Positions 38,441 to 50,812 of a stretch of DNA of 64,000 nucleotides are shown in pieces. Location of the stretch: assembly GCF_030463535.1 (NCBI RefSeq), contig NC_132893.1, forward strand, positions 18,150,027 through 18,214,026, in the 5' to 3' direction. The position numbers and the translations under genes are program-made. Numbering within the stretch: position 1 is the first letter of the stretch; every line of letters begins with the position of its first letter. The notes under the pieces were generated by a model. The model made no database searches. It saw only the letters and a program-made list of their open reading frames with translations, and was not told the DNA's origin. This DNA comes from Salminus brasiliensis (taxonomy: Eukaryota > Chordata > Actinopteri > Characiformes > Bryconidae).

Positions 38441-40061
38441 GTAAGGAAGTCTCCGATTGTTGTTTATTTAGCTTTAGACGAACTGCACTGCTCTCTGATG
38501 CCCTCGCTGATGTTCTGAAGAAATACTGCATAATTATCATCTAAAAGGGCCAGGGGAAACCTTCTGCTGGGTGTTGGTGTTATCGTTCATCCTGTTGATT
38601 CAGTGAAATTGCTTGATGAGATTTAGACCAAGATCAGTCTTGTGTATAATTTAATCAGTGGAGGTTTGATCACTCACCAATCAGCTGTGGACTTTAACCG
38701 GTGGTGATCTTTGAACCTGGTGCTTAAAGCAAACTAATATATCACTCAAGCTCTCTATTTTCTAGTCCTGGATGAGGCAAATAACAAAAATAGTCTTTAA
38801 AAGTATTTAAATAACTATGTAATTAATTCCTGGACTCTTAATATTTGGCAAACCTTAACCCTCCCTTTTACGTTGCTGGTCAAATTGACCGCCCCTCCCC
38901 TCAATTGTTCAGGTCATGTAAAACAAGGGTAAAAATATAAAAATAATTTTTTTTTAAAATTAAGACAATGATTGAAAATAAAAAAATGACAGAATTAGTA
39001 AGTAAATATAAGTAAACCATGTTAACGTTAAAATAAAAAAAGATTACGCTAAATATTGATGACATTAATATTAATATTGTACTTCAGGATGGTTAAACAT
39101 GCACCTGGTCAGTTTGACCCAGACATATTATTGCTGTTTCTTACAGTTGTTGAGCATAACAGGAGGGTTATAGGTGTTTTTTTTTTTTGTTTTTTTTTTG
39201 TTTTTTATATAAACCTCTTCTCTATCTACTCCATCTGCACTAGTGCTGCATGATATTTGAGAAAGAAACTGACATGGTTGCCTCCCCCCCCAATATATAA
39301 ATATGAATTTTCACTAGAATGTGTGCATGATATTAATAATGCAATCTCTGAATCCAAGACTAAAATAAAGACCATATTTATGATTTTGAACAGAGAATCT
39401 TCCTCTGATAGAAATGGCATTGAACACAAGAAGAATAGAATTTTCTTTTTGCATTAAGCAGCAATTGTTTTTTTTTTATTTAAACTGCCTTACATGACAT
39501 TGGGTGTCTTGCCATGTGGTTATTGTGCATGCCCAGATAACAAAACTGAAACGATAGCCCTAATCTGCACAACTGGCTTTTTGAGATAGAAGGGACAGAA
39601 TTTGGCATTAAAAAAGTGAGTCACAGTTTTTGTTGGTACAAAGTAACATTAGAACGTTAGAATTGTTGGTAATCAACCGTATGATACCTACAACACATTT
39701 TACAGTGTAGTTCCTGTATTTTTTTAATTATTATTTTTATTTACTGTAAGTTTCAAACAGGAATCAGTTTAGTCCAGTATTAGCAGGAGCATCTTTTACA
39801 GTAAACCCACTCGTCCAGTTTCTAAAGGAGTGTTTATATTAAGATCTGATCCATGTGGGTCAAACACTGCAGAAAAAGCTTGGCTCTGACCTGTAGGCCT
39901 CTCTGATGGGAGAGATGCAGGGCTTTATGAATGAGAGTCTGTGTCTGTTCCCACGCAGACTCCAAATCTGTCAGCCGCTCGCTCTCACCTCACAGAAATA
40001 GCTCCACATTCACCCTCTTTTAAATTCCTCCCACCTCTCTGTACCTTTCACACATCTGCCA

Positions 40062-40094
40062 GCACACACACTCACACACACACACACACACACA
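40062..40094. repeat. (CA)n microsatellite
   Basis: CA tract with one CTCA interruption, directly upstream of a long polypyrimidine stretch. Confidence 0.9.
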
Positions 40095-40142
40095 GAGCTC
40101 TGCAAGCAATCTGCAACACACACTTGCAGTCACGCTCACACG

Positions 40143-40434
40143 CTTTCTCTCTCTGTCTTGTCTGTCTGTGTCTCTCTGTCTCCATCTCTGTTCTGTCTTG
40201 GGTCTGTCTTTCTCCCTCCTTTTCTCTCTCCCTCTCCATCTCTGTCTTGTCTTAGTCTATCTGAGTCTCTCTGTCTCCATCTCTCTCTCTGTCTCTGTTT
40301 CCATCTCTGTGTGTGTCTCTCTCTATCGTCTTTCTCTGTATCTCTCTATGTCCCTCCCATCGGCCTGTCTTTGTGTCCATCTCTGTCTCCATATGTGTCT
40401 GTCTTTTTCTCCATCTCTCTCTCTCTCTCTCTGA
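40143..40434. repeat. Polypyrimidine tract, CTCTGT/CTCC units
   Basis: Nearly 300 bp of C/T with scattered G and A, built from CTCTCTGTCTC, CCATCTCTGT and TGTCTTT words. It makes long Ser/Leu frames on + and Arg/Glu frames on -, none of which is a gene. Confidence 0.9.
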
Positions 40435-40782
40435 TGTGCATGTGTTCAAACAGGTAATATGTGGAAGCCATCTGTCTGAAATTCATCAGCACACTAATTA
40501 GATGGTGCAGAGAGCCGCGCTCTCTATGAAGTCTGTGCCAGTTCATCTCCACTGAAGCCACTGTGACGTTCAGCAGCTTTTCAGCAAGAGAGCAGGAGCC
40601 GTAGTTTCATAACACCGCTCAGTGTTGTCCTTCATTTACTTCACCCTGAACTTGTGCTGTCATAGGAAAGCCTAGTAAAACATTCACAGGTTTAATGCAC
40701 ATCTATGTCATTTTGGACCATTTCTGTTGGCCCATTCATCATAAAATGCTCACACAGTTGAAGTGAAGCAAAGCCTCAAAAT

Positions 40783-41262
40783 ACAATATGTCCAACTGTT
40801 TGTGGACACCCCATTGTAATGAGTGCATTCAGCTACTTTGAACTGCACCCATTGCTCACATAGATGTGCACATGCACACACACACACAGCTTGTCCGGTC
40901 TCTGTAGGGAAGTATTGCCAATAGAAAAGGACCCTAGAGTCGATAAATATGAACCCATACTTAAGGGCTCAGGGCTGGGCTAGAGTGTTCTCATGAAAGA
41001 TGGAGTCCATCGAATACCTTTGGGATTAGTTGGGAGTTGGGATTAGGTGAGGTGGTGATCATCCAACATCCCTATTTCACTACAACGCTCATGTTGCTGA
41101 ATGCAATCAAATCCCCAAAAATCCCCACAGCAATGCTTCAAAATCTTGTTGAAAGCTTTTCCTGGACAGAAGAGACAGTTACTCCAACTCCAGTTACTTC
41201 ATTGATTTTGGAATAAGCAACAAATGTCAAGGTGTCCCAATACTTTTGTCCACAACGTGTAT
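40783..41262 (-). mobile_element. Miniature DNA transposon, copy C
   Basis: Same family as 11006-11474, in reverse orientation. It begins ACAATATGTCCAACTGTTTG then GTGGACACC, and ends GGTGTCCCAATACTTTTGTC. Internal TTGCCAATAGAAAAGGACCC and GTTACTCCAACTCCAG blocks match. It carries a (CA)n tract at the position where copy A has GTGTGTGTG. Confidence 0.85.
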
Positions 41263-42509
41263 GTTGTACTCATAAAATGGCAGCCTTGGATTTACCATGG
41301 TACATGGTATGAAAGCCTACATAAGAGCTTAATTAAGTGGTCTAAACTTCTGAGGGAACCTTCATTCAGTTGATGTTCTACCTGAAAGACAATCAGCCAA
41401 AGGAGCCAAATGAGGAGTGGGTCCAGTTCTGCTGTAGCTTCTTCAGCCGCTTTGCTCTTTAACATGCTCAATGCGAAGCTAAAGTCAGATATCAAACAAT
41501 ACAGTCCTGCTCGCCTTTCCAGTGTGTTAAGAGCATTATGGGTAGTGCTATTTTTAGCGCGGAGATCGATTGGGCCTGAAGGCACAGCGTAATGAAGCAG
41601 ATTGGCCCCGCTTAGAATTCCCTCTGATTATGCAATTATGAACAAAGAAATGGAGAGAGAGAAGTGCGGAGGAACATAGATGGCTCATGAAATACTGATA
41701 CGAAAGAGGTTTAAGGAGATCAGGCTTCTCGTACCCCAGATGGTGCAGAATAAGTAGAACTGACCTCACTTTCTGACTGCGTAGTTGATTGTGTAATTTC
41801 TTTATGGCTGTCTGAGGTCTGCAGATGGGGGGTTTACAGACTGATCACTATTAAACCATTAGCTGTGGTTTAATCACCGCTTCCACACTGCAGTTCTTGG
41901 GAGACACGAGAATCCATATAGCTGTAGGATCCGTCTACAAAAGCTTTTATATTGTCAGCATTGGGAGAATATGGCTCTTGGATCACAATTTTCTATTATG
42001 TCAGTGCTACACCCTTAATAAGGGAGCTTCCTCAAGACATATATATTTAGTTCAGGAAATGGTTCTGTGTGGAATAACCCAAGAACTACTTTGAGGGATC
42101 ACTGCCTGGCTCAGTGGTCCTTCAAATACTCATTTTTGGGCAGATTAAGAGACAACATCAGTAGTCTTGTGCTTTAAGTGTTTCTACCATCATTATTGCA
42201 GAGACAGCTCTTTATTTTCTTTCGCTTCTACCCTTGACAGCACACCACCCTCCTCTGGTCGCTGTTGCTGCTACTTGCCTGGCCTACCTATCTGATCACC
42301 AACCTATCTCTCTCGTCTACCATGGTGCAACTAATATTGTACTTTTGAACCTTATCCCCTGGTTTCCCGAACTGCTGGCTTTTCTCAACACAGCAGGACA
42401 CTGCAATCACCCACAATGCACTTGTAATTTATAGTAAACATCGTAGCTATTACTATGCAACAGACAGTGGAATGAAATGGAGCCAACAACGTTTGCTCAT
42501 ATAAGCAAG

Positions 42510-42640
42510 CCATGGGGCAGCATTGTGAGTTTGCCAATCTGCCATTGTTGGCTCTTGAGCAAGGCCCTTCATGGCTGCCCACCGCTCCGGGCACGTGGAC
42601 ACACTGTGTGTGTTTGCTCACAAGTATAGGTTAAAGGCGG
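42510..42640 (+). mobile_element. SINE-like fragment
   Basis: GGCTCTTGAGCAAGGCCCTT followed by GGCTGCCCACCGCTCCGGGC and a TGTGTGTTTGCTCAC stretch matches the body of the SINE at 26750-26993. The promoter head is missing or too worn to see. Confidence 0.6.
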
Positions 42641-43289
42641 AGACCAAATTCTGTCTGTGTCCAACACAGAAATGCTGAATATGGTGGTCTTGCCACTGCT
42701 CAATGCTTTTACTAACTTTAATTCAGAATTCAGTTTGTGTACAGAGACTCTGCTGCTCACGTGTTTGTTAATGCAACTGGTTCTGAGGTGTGTTGATGAT
42801 GAGGAAGTGTCTGAATTAATTTGTGTTTCTGCAGCTACTTAGTAAACTAAATAGTCTCTCCCTATATAACACAATACTCACGAGGGAGTAGGGTTACTAA
42901 CCAGACCCAAAGCCAGTGCCAAATGTTGTATGTGCAAAACCGGCCTCAACTTGGCCCAAAACCCCAATAATTTGTTGGCCCCATGTGGCTTAGGCCACTT
43001 CATGTGTTTTTCGGATATAGGATGACATCTTTCACATTCAAAAAGCTTATGGATCAGAAGAACTGGGTTTTTAGGTCTTGCAGTAGAGCTCAGTGTCTAG
43101 GGGCATCATGCTGTTAACCTCCATAATAAGGTCGGAGACAGTAGATCAAGGCCTTATTCTCGTTCCTGTCTCAATGTGAGCCAATTCACCAGAGACTCCC
43201 GGAAAAATGTCACAGTTAGTATAGTGAAATACTGTACAGAATCTGGATGACGCATCAAAATGTACACTAAATATAATACAATTCTTCCA

Positions 43290-43700
43290 TTGATCCTGAA
43301 TTAAAAGTCTTTGGGCCCAATCTTACACCCTGCGCAAGGTGCATCGCGATGCTTGTTGCTATCTTACACCCCGCCAACAGTCTATTTTCACATCTTCTGC
43401 CTGCGTTGTTTAAATGGCAGCGGTGCTTATGAATATACCTACAATGATATACCCACAATGGTGGTCTCAAAATAAGGTGTGTTCAGGTAGATTTCTGTGC
43501 GATGCGACATTGAAATAGCAATCTGTCAAAGTCAGACCGCACCTTAAAGGGAATGAGAAGTGACACGCTGATTGGTTTATTGCACATTATGCTCAAAACA
43601 CACCCACGATTAATTAAGAGACTTTGTACATGCCTTTTGCGTGTTTTGAGCTGTTGCTAAGACATATTGACAAGCCCAAAATCAAGCTGCACACTGCGCG
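43290..43700. repeat. Dispersed repeat of unknown class
   Basis: A stretch with GCGCAAGGTGCATCGCGATG, GTTTAAATGGCAGCGGTGCT, ACACGCTGATTGGTTTATTG and AAACACACCCACGATTAATT looks like a worn interspersed element. It has higher CpG than the flanks and no open frame. Limits and class are not defined. Confidence 0.4.
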
Positions 43701-43714
43701 TATCATAAACAGAT

Positions 43715-43750
43715 GTTTGGGTGTCCACATACTTTTGACTATGTAATATA
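43715..43750 (-). mobile_element. Terminal fragment of the miniature element family
   Basis: GGGTGTCCACATACTTTTGA followed by CTATGTAAT matches one inverted-repeat end of the element family at 11006-11474. No internal part is left. Confidence 0.5.
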
Positions 43751-44149
43751 TCTGTTTTGTAGGCTATATAAATGTTGTTTTTTTACGTGTTAAAACCTGA
43801 ACTCCTGTCATCTGTCTGCTATTTTTGCTGGCCTCTGTTTTGTCTGCCGCACTTGCTGTCAGACATGCATTTGCCTGAGACCGATTCCTCAGAGACTTCC
43901 AGAACTTTCTGGAGTTTGAGGCTAAATCTGGGGTGTTCTGTGCTCAGACAGCTCCGGATGTTACGTTTACTTGGTGGTACGAAGCTGTCAGAGCAGACCG
44001 AGCGAGACAGGCTGTCCTGTGCCAGATGGGGATAGATGGAGCATGGAGCTGAAATGAATAATGGAAATGTGTCAGCTTCTTTAAGCCAAGTTAAACTCCA
44101 TTAAAGCATTCTACTAGAACGACCGAACACTCCTAGCTCCTTCCTTCTT

Positions 44150-44240
44150 AGTCTCTCTCTTTCTGTCTCTTTGTCTAGTTCACTTTTTTCTCACTCTCTT
44201 TTCTCTCTTTCTGTCTTTGTCCTCTCTCATTTTCCTCCTC

Positions 44241-44287
<47 letters not shown>
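44150..44287. repeat. (TC)n polypyrimidine tract
   Basis: TC-rich text ending in about 18 perfect CT units at 44251-44286. Confidence 0.9.
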
Positions 44288-44289
<2 letters not shown>

Positions 44290-44468
44290 GCTCATGAGCT
44301 GCCGCTCATTTGTCAGCCGAGACAGGACTCCTATATGTATGGCAGGCCGAGACTAAGAAAGTAAGGACAGTCATTGTGTGGCTTCTGTTTGAAAGTGGAT
44401 GTGAAGGGCGCTAATTTTAGCCTGACGTTGCTGATCCATTATGATCTCTGCCTCCAATGAAACCAATC

Positions 44469-44488
44469 ACCCCCCCCCCCCCCCCCCA
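44469..44488. repeat. Poly(C) run
   Basis: A run of about 19 C. Such homopolymers are often mis-sized in assemblies. Confidence 0.9.
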
Positions 44489-46044
44489 GCAGTTTCTATG
44501 ACGATGTGATCCAGTTGCTTAGGAACGGGCAGAGCACTGATGACGTCACTAGGGGCATCTCTCCCTGTGTGTGGCTACAGGGAGTCGTGTCAATCTGGGG
44601 TAAGGTAGAAACTGGGTAAGTGGCTTAGGCCACGGCCATGGCTAGTCTATTCTTATCCCCTAAGCCTCGATTTACCTCTAGGAACCACACGAGCAAGCGC
44701 TTAGACTGCTGAAACCTGCACACTCATGAAGAGTAAAAATAAAGAAGCTGTTTTCATGACTCTCGATGCGGCGTAGTATTTCTGAGCTTTGTCAATGAGA
44801 TTGGAACGGACAAATTGCAGCAGTAGTGTGACTTTTAGAGCCCCTGTCTACTCATTTTCTGGAATTTATGGTTCTGTGATTGATTTTATATTAATTTTTT
44901 TTCTAATTATTCTTAATTTGGGTGGGACTGAATATTAAATTGGGGAAACAAACACAGCGGGTAGAGTCGAGCCACACTATTCCAGCCAGACTATTTTCAG
45001 CAAGAGGACTTGTTCGTGCTCATGCACAGGGTGGGGAAACGGGAGGGGCAGGGGAGTCTGTGTATCTGGCACTTGCTAGCTATGTGTTGAACTACATTGT
45101 CAGGCACTGTCAGGGAGAGATGGCTGAGGAAAAAGGGATAGATCTGAGTGTAGAATGATTTAAATACAGTAAAATAACTACTTAGTTTGTTTTGTTAGGG
45201 GTGGAGAAAGTCAATTATTACACAGATCATGATTAATGTAATTTATTACAGTAACAATAACATACTGTTATGGTCCCCATAAGCAGGAATAGCAGACATT
45301 GACTGAGGGCAGTGCTTTAATCAGTGGTCAGTCATGTGCTCGCTGGCGTCGAATCGTGCACTGTCTGGACACAAACTAATTTGCTGGCCCATTGCTTATG
45401 CATACACATCCTCCCCTTAATTAGGGGTGCAGCGGCCTGCTGCGTCCGTCTCCCCCGTCAGCCGGCCTTTGTTTAGATCACCATTTGTCCCTCATTTAAT
45501 CAGCACTCCCGGGCCAGCCTCCTCCCCCTGCTGGGCAGACGTTCGGACATCGTTCTGACATATGGACCCGATCTCCTCGGCTCTTTTTGTCAGCAGTATT
45601 CGCTTCCCCCTAATTTGAGGCTTTCCATGCCTAGATCAGGCTTAATAAAAAAGCCTCTTAAACTCCCAGGGAGCTGCCGTGGGTTGTTCCAGGCTTATTT
45701 TCTGCACTCGTAACTACATACTTTACTGATTAGTTCTATACTGGTTAATATACCAGTAAACCAGGGTTATACTAACTAACTTTAGTTACTGCAGACCTCA
45801 CAGATTGACAGGTTGGCTGTGAAGTGTTCTGAGTGCCAGGTCTCCCAAATCTCCCAATTTGGTACTGCCAATTAACCCACCCGTTCATAGCTTCTCCTAG
45901 CACTAGCAATTCTCCAGGCAAAGCCAACTGCTGGCGATGCGGCTTAGCCGTGCAGCCGACAGAGTTGAATGAGGGGGGAAAGCTCCATCTACCCACCCAG
46001 AGAGAGCACGGCCAATTATGCTCCGGTCGCTGATGGAGAAATGC

Positions 46045-46200
46045 CTTGGCTCAACCATCGTGAATTTTGAGGTGTGGTTAGGATCATTATCCTGCTGTAG
46101 AATCCAGTCTCTATTCATCTTCAGCCACTATAGTTTTTTAATTACAGATGATGTGATGTTTGCTGGTTTTTCACTGAATCCAGGTATGTTTGTTTATGGA
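46045..46200 (-). mobile_element. Tc1-like fragment, antisense
   Basis: GTGAATTTTGAGGTGTGGTT, GATCATTATCCTGCTGTAGA and GATGATGTGATGTTTGCTGG match the antisense Tc1-like element at 33240-34660. Both ends are missing. Confidence 0.65.
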
Positions 46201-46910
46201 TGAGCGTAAACTTTCTTGTTTATCAGCTTTTGTGGCTTCAGCGCCTGAACATCTAATAGTTGTAATACATCTAATAAAGTACCCATGACCGCAGCACTCC
46301 AGTGCCAATATCTCACAATATAAAACTCCCTCTTGTGTATTATTGCATAACTGAGTGATGCACCTTAAGCTTAAAGAAATACTCCAGTGATTCTTACCCT
46401 AATCTGCTGCAACTGACTCCAATTGTGCTTAAAATAGCAGCCAAAGGGTATGTGTGTATGTTTTATTGATACTATTCTTATATAAATGTAGGGAAATGTG
46501 TCTTTGTTTGTGGTGTGGACTGTCTGCTACAGATGTGGTGGACCGGGATTAGGTTGAGAATTGCTGAAGTATTCCTTTAATAGCCAAATATTGAATGTGG
46601 AGTTTAAGGGGTAAAAGCCCAGTCTGAAACTGCGACACAAGCCAAAGCTTGACTACAATCACTCATTTTGGCTTGTGCTGGAAGAAGTAGTGAGCTCGTC
46701 CTTTCAGTCGTGGTGTTTTTTGAAGTGCAGTCTGTTGTTTTGGTGTATGTAGAGCTGGTCTGTTTGCACTAATTCAGTTAGAATAGTGTCTGCTACCCAA
46801 ACACAGGCACACAGTCTGATTACAGCCGGTTTCTGAGCGATCTGCTGCGCTTGCTTTGCTGAGTCATTGCTGCCAGGTGGAGGGCTAGTGCTTTCTTGCC
46901 TGTGTATGTG

Positions 46911-47570
46911 TGTCTCTCTCTCTCTCTCTTTATGTGATTATGTGTGAAAGAAAGAGAATATGTGTCTGAAAAAGATAGTGTTTTTGTGTTTTTTGAATCA
47001 GACAGGGAAAGAGAGGCAGATACTGAAAGACACAGAGAGAGTAAGACTGACAGAGAGAGAGAGACAGACCACCAGACAAAGAGACTTTCAAACAGAGGGA
47101 CTGACCGACACAGAGATACCATTAGACAGAGAGAAAGAGAGTGCCAAAGAAACTGTGAGACAGAAAGAGCGAGACTATCAGAGAGAGAAAGAGGCTGTGA
47201 GAGAGACTGCAAGAAAAAACGTTGGATAGGCAAAGAGAGAGAGAGAGACTGACGGAAAAACTGTCAGGCATAGAGAGAGAGACAGACAGACAGATAGAGT
47301 GGCACAAATGGAAAAGCCGGCAGACCAATAAAGAGCGACAGAGAAACCGTCAGAAAGAGAGAGAGGCTGACTGTCAGGTAGAAAAACAGCAAGAACAATA
47401 GTAAGACAGAGATACTGTCAGACACAGACTGGGAGAGAGAGAGGGTCAAATAGAGAGACCAGCAGACAGACGGAAAGAGACTGTCAGAGAGACAGGGGGG
47501 GGGGGGGTCATCAGACAAAGAGATACCAGAGAGAGAGAGAGAGCAGCAGGAAAAGAGAGGGAGACATAGA
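46911..47570. repeat. Long polypurine tract, GAGAGACAGA units
   Basis: After a short CT run, the + strand is dominated by G/A for about 620 bp in irregular GAGAGA, GACAGA and GAAAGAGA units, with a G run near 47496-47507. It produces long Arg/Glu-rich and, on the opposite strand, Ser/Leu-rich spurious frames. Confidence 0.9.
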
Positions 47571-47587
47571 CATTTTAAAGAGCCTGT

Positions 47588-47589
<2 letters not shown>

Positions 47590-47628
<39 letters not shown>
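47590..47628. repeat. (GT)n microsatellite
   Basis: About 19 perfect GT units, immediately after the polypurine tract. Confidence 0.95.
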
Positions 47629-47636
<8 letters not shown>

Positions 47637-48356
47637 ATGCACTATTGTCACCAGCATCTGTTACCAACGCACTGTACCTAGCAAACACTGAGCACTCAGA
47701 AGCTGCAGTATCAGTAACTCACTCTCACTGCTGTAATCCTCAGGCCTTATCTGCACCAGCCTCCTTTAGCTACTCCCGCCTCCAAAACCTGTGAAAACTC
47801 ATCAAGCAAAAGCTGGAACACAGCTGTCACCATATGGAGAAAAAAAAAAGTGTCTGTAGCACTTGTTAAAGCTTCTCGCTCATACACACACACTCACACT
47901 CATACATACACTCACAGAGTATAGCATAGACCATGTGTCTGCGTTTTAATCATCACCATCTTCTTCTTTTAAAGTCTGTTGCTAAGTGATCTGCGTTCGT
48001 GCACCATTCCTTTAATGTGTTTCCTTAATGACTTCAGAGAAACGTTTGTCTGGAACACCCCACTGGGTCTGGCCTGGCCCAGATGTTTAGTGTACACTTG
48101 CTGGAGTCAGACACACTGCAGATTGGGTTGAGTGTAATGCGTGTGTTGAGCTTTTGTGCAAAATCTGCAGAAGTCTGCTTCACAGTCAGCCGTGCATTGT
48201 CCTCGTTGTATGTAGGTTATAGACTATTCTGATCGTCGCTTCTGGGTGTTGCGTAATACACACTTCTTCAAGTAATCCGTCTAATGAATTGCTTCATCAT
48301 TTATTTACGCCCCCCTATTGATCATTCCACTCATCCCTCCTACATGCATCCCTTCA

Positions 48357-48357
<1 letters not shown>

Positions 48358-48399
<42 letters not shown>

Positions 48400-48519
48400 T
48401 GTCTGTTTGTTCATTCGGGAGTGGAGAGAGGAACGGAGCACAAAACAAAAGGAGAGCATGACAGTGAAAGAAGAGTCATGTGAGAGAGAAGTAAAGAGAG
48501 GGAGATACTGAGTTGTGAG

Positions 48520-48553
<34 letters not shown>

Positions 48554-48560
48554 TTCTCTG
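48358..48560. repeat. CT-rich / GA-rich / CT-rich triplet of tracts
   Basis: A (CT)n tract at 48358-48405 is followed by a purine-rich stretch at 48418-48505 and then a (TC)n tract at 48518-48560. The CT and GA blocks are complementary and could pair as an imperfect hairpin. Confidence 0.8.
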
Positions 48561-48778
48561 CCTTTCTTCACCACTGCAGTAATACTGCTGTACTGATAAA
48601 AAAATAAGCTTCTCCCCAAGCTGGCACACGGGATACCTTATGTAATTGAGATGTTGCGTAACTGCTCTCCTCGTCTGCGCAGCATTTAGCAGGCCTAGTT
48701 TAAAAGAGCAAGATGACATTGTCTTCATTTGAAGGAGCGCCTTCAGATGTTTTACTTCTGAGGCTCTTATGTGCACTC

Positions 48779-49560
48779 ACTGGGTAGGGCATCCCTTGTC
48801 TCTTGAAACATTCTCAATTCTCCGTGGAATGGATTCCACAAGATGTTGGAAACGTCCTTTGAGACCATGGTCCATGTTGACATGATTGCATCATGCGATT
48901 CATGCAAATCTCCCTTTCAACATCGTTAGAAGTATCACATCCTTGAGGAACTTTTGGAGGTTTTTCAATTTGAAACTGTGGAAAAGAGTCTTAGAAGAAA
49001 ATGGTCCCCTAAAGGTTGCTCAAAGTACCATAAGAGGTTTCAAACTGAAGAACCTCCAAAAGTTCCTCAGGGATCTTACACTTTTAACAGCATATCACAT
49101 GCTAAAGCTAGGTTTCTCAGATCTGGTGACTGCAAAAAGGCAGATGAGGGACACTGAACTCACGGTCGTGTTGTTGAAACCACTTAGAGACGACTTTTGC
49201 TTTGTGGCGTGGACGCGTGCTGGACATTAGAAGAGGGTTAAATTGTGGGCTTGATGTGATTCACATAGTCAGAAAACAGGCTGTGGCTCCTCATGCCTCT
49301 TCATGCCATTACAAGAACCCTGCCATCCTGGACTTTTGACACAAGGCAGATTTGGTGCATAGATTCAAGAGGTTGATGACAAATTCTGATTCTACCAGGA
49401 TTCATCAGAGCAGGCTATGTTTTTTTTTTCCCCATTCATCAACTGTCCAGTTTTGGTGAGCCAGTGCCCACTGCAGCCTCAGCTTTCTGTTCTTGGCTGA
49501 CTGTGGAAGTGGAAAATGATGTGGACTTTTACTGTTGTCTAAATCATATCAACAATCATG
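48779..49560 (-). mobile_element. Tc1-like element remnant, antisense, with nested hairpin
   Basis: Minus-strand transposase remnant of the same family as 31850-32505. Words in order on the + strand are GGAATGGATTCCACAAGATG, GTCCATGTTGACATGATTGC, AGATCTGGTGACTGC, TGTGGCGTGGACGC, CAGTTTTGGTGAGCCAGTGC and TTTCTGTTCTTGGCTGAC. It is split by the palindromic insert at 48940-49073. The frame is broken and the terminal repeats are not seen. Confidence 0.78.
48940..49073. mobile_element. Palindromic miniature element (hairpin)
   Basis: Arms of about 36 bp face each other. TGAGGAACTTTTGGAGGTT (48944-48962) and its exact reverse complement (49051-49069) form a perfect 19-bp core. The pairing continues inward with two mismatches through TTTGAAAC, and outward through TCC. 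The loop is about 62 bp. It has no coding content and sits inside the Tc1-like remnant. Target-site duplication could not be fixed. Confidence 0.75.
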
Positions 49561-50259
49561 AGATCACATTTTCCCTCATTCTGATGGTTGATGATTAGAT
49601 TGATTAGATTCAATTTAATTGCGTGAATGAGTTGGTCTACAGTGAGTGTACATTTGTTGGATTACTTAAAACACAACCTAAGAATGATCATGCTTTGCTG
49701 CTTATGGGGCATTAAGACATCCAGTGATTGGTTAAGATCATATTTATTTTGTAGACCTCCACAATATCAATACTGTAAAGGCTAACGTCATGATAAAGGT
49801 GACAAAACTGTGCTGTGCAGCCCTGTTGCACAAGTCCATTGTTGTTTAATATTACTGTTACTGCTAGACCATTCAATTACCTAGCAGATAACATTTTTAA
49901 AAGTTTATGTCTTTTTACCTGGGGCTAGATTTACGACATCCATTGTTAGCTAATGCAGTGGCAACCAAAGAATTTTAACAGATCTAATCAGTAATCACAG
50001 TTTAGTAAATCTGACTCTAGTGGACCTGGTCATATAGGATAAGGGCAAGCGTATGTTGGCTGAATTTGCATCTGGCATTGGAATGCTTGTACACTGGCCA
50101 CCAAGTGGGCTTACTTTTTCCATTTCCATTTTTCCATTTTCCATATGCATATATGCATATTAGGCACTTATGTTGCCAGTCCTGGTCCTGGAGTATCATT
50201 GCCCTGCATAGTTCAGAATTTCCTCTGTAGTAGTTCGCACTCAAGAATGGGAATGAGGA

Positions 50260-50280
50260 TTCAGCACTACGGACAGCTCC
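50260..50280 (+). promoter_or_regulatory. RE1/NRSE-like site 1
   Basis: Left half TTCAGCACT, spacer AC, right half GGACAGCTCC. The canonical RE1 bound by REST is TTCAGCACC, two bases, GGACAGCGCC. There is one mismatch in each half-site, and the half-site spacing is exact. Confidence 0.6.
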
Positions 50281-50632
50281 ACCGTCCAGCCTGACTGTTT
50301 ACTCATTCTCTATTACTCTGTCAGATTTGACACTACTTTGCCTGTCCTGCAACACAGAGCATTACCTTAGATTCATGGGCCAGTGTGGTATGGTAGTCTT
50401 TGTAAAGTGCTAAGAAGGCTTCAGCTAATTTTCACAAACTAAGATGGGCATTGTGTGGAGGGAATGTGTGGGAGCATATTGAAGATGGAGGTGGGCAGTG
50501 GTACAATCTGCCTGGTCTTTTTGGCTGATGCCTTCCATTTGCTTAGAAAGCCAGCCTTTATGATGAGGCATCCACCTACGTTTATGAGTTGCATGATGTC
50601 TCGCTTCATATGGCATGATTTTGTACCTCCAC

Positions 50633-50670
50633 ACACACACACACACACACATACATATACACACATACAA
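50633..50670. repeat. (CA)n microsatellite
   Basis: CA units with ATACATATA interruptions. Confidence 0.9.
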
Positions 50671-50740
50671 GTGTGGGCTGACATTGGTGCAATTTATAAC
50701 GTCCTTACGTCAGTTCATTCCCTACACCTACATGTGCGCC

Positions 50741-50772
50741 CACACACACACACATACACACACACATACACA

Positions 50773-50808
<36 letters not shown>

Positions 50809-50812
50809 AACA
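50741..50812. repeat. (CA)n / CACATA compound microsatellite
   Basis: CA units with regularly placed TA steps, giving a 10-12 bp higher-order period, then CAAACA words. Confidence 0.9.

Noticed and set aside
40158-40457. Ser/Leu-rich open frames near 40.2 kb
   Set aside because: Translation of a CT-rich simple repeat.
46820-47328. Arg/Glu-rich and Ser/Leu-rich open frames near 47 kb
   Set aside because: Translation of a polypurine tract on both strands.
48886-49230. 114-aa open frame
   Set aside because: It crosses the palindromic insert and antisense Tc1-like debris, and has no family similarity in this frame.
40062-50812. Regularly spaced repeats that might suggest a CRISPR array
   Set aside because: These are dinucleotide microsatellites in a vertebrate intron, with no repeat-spacer structure.
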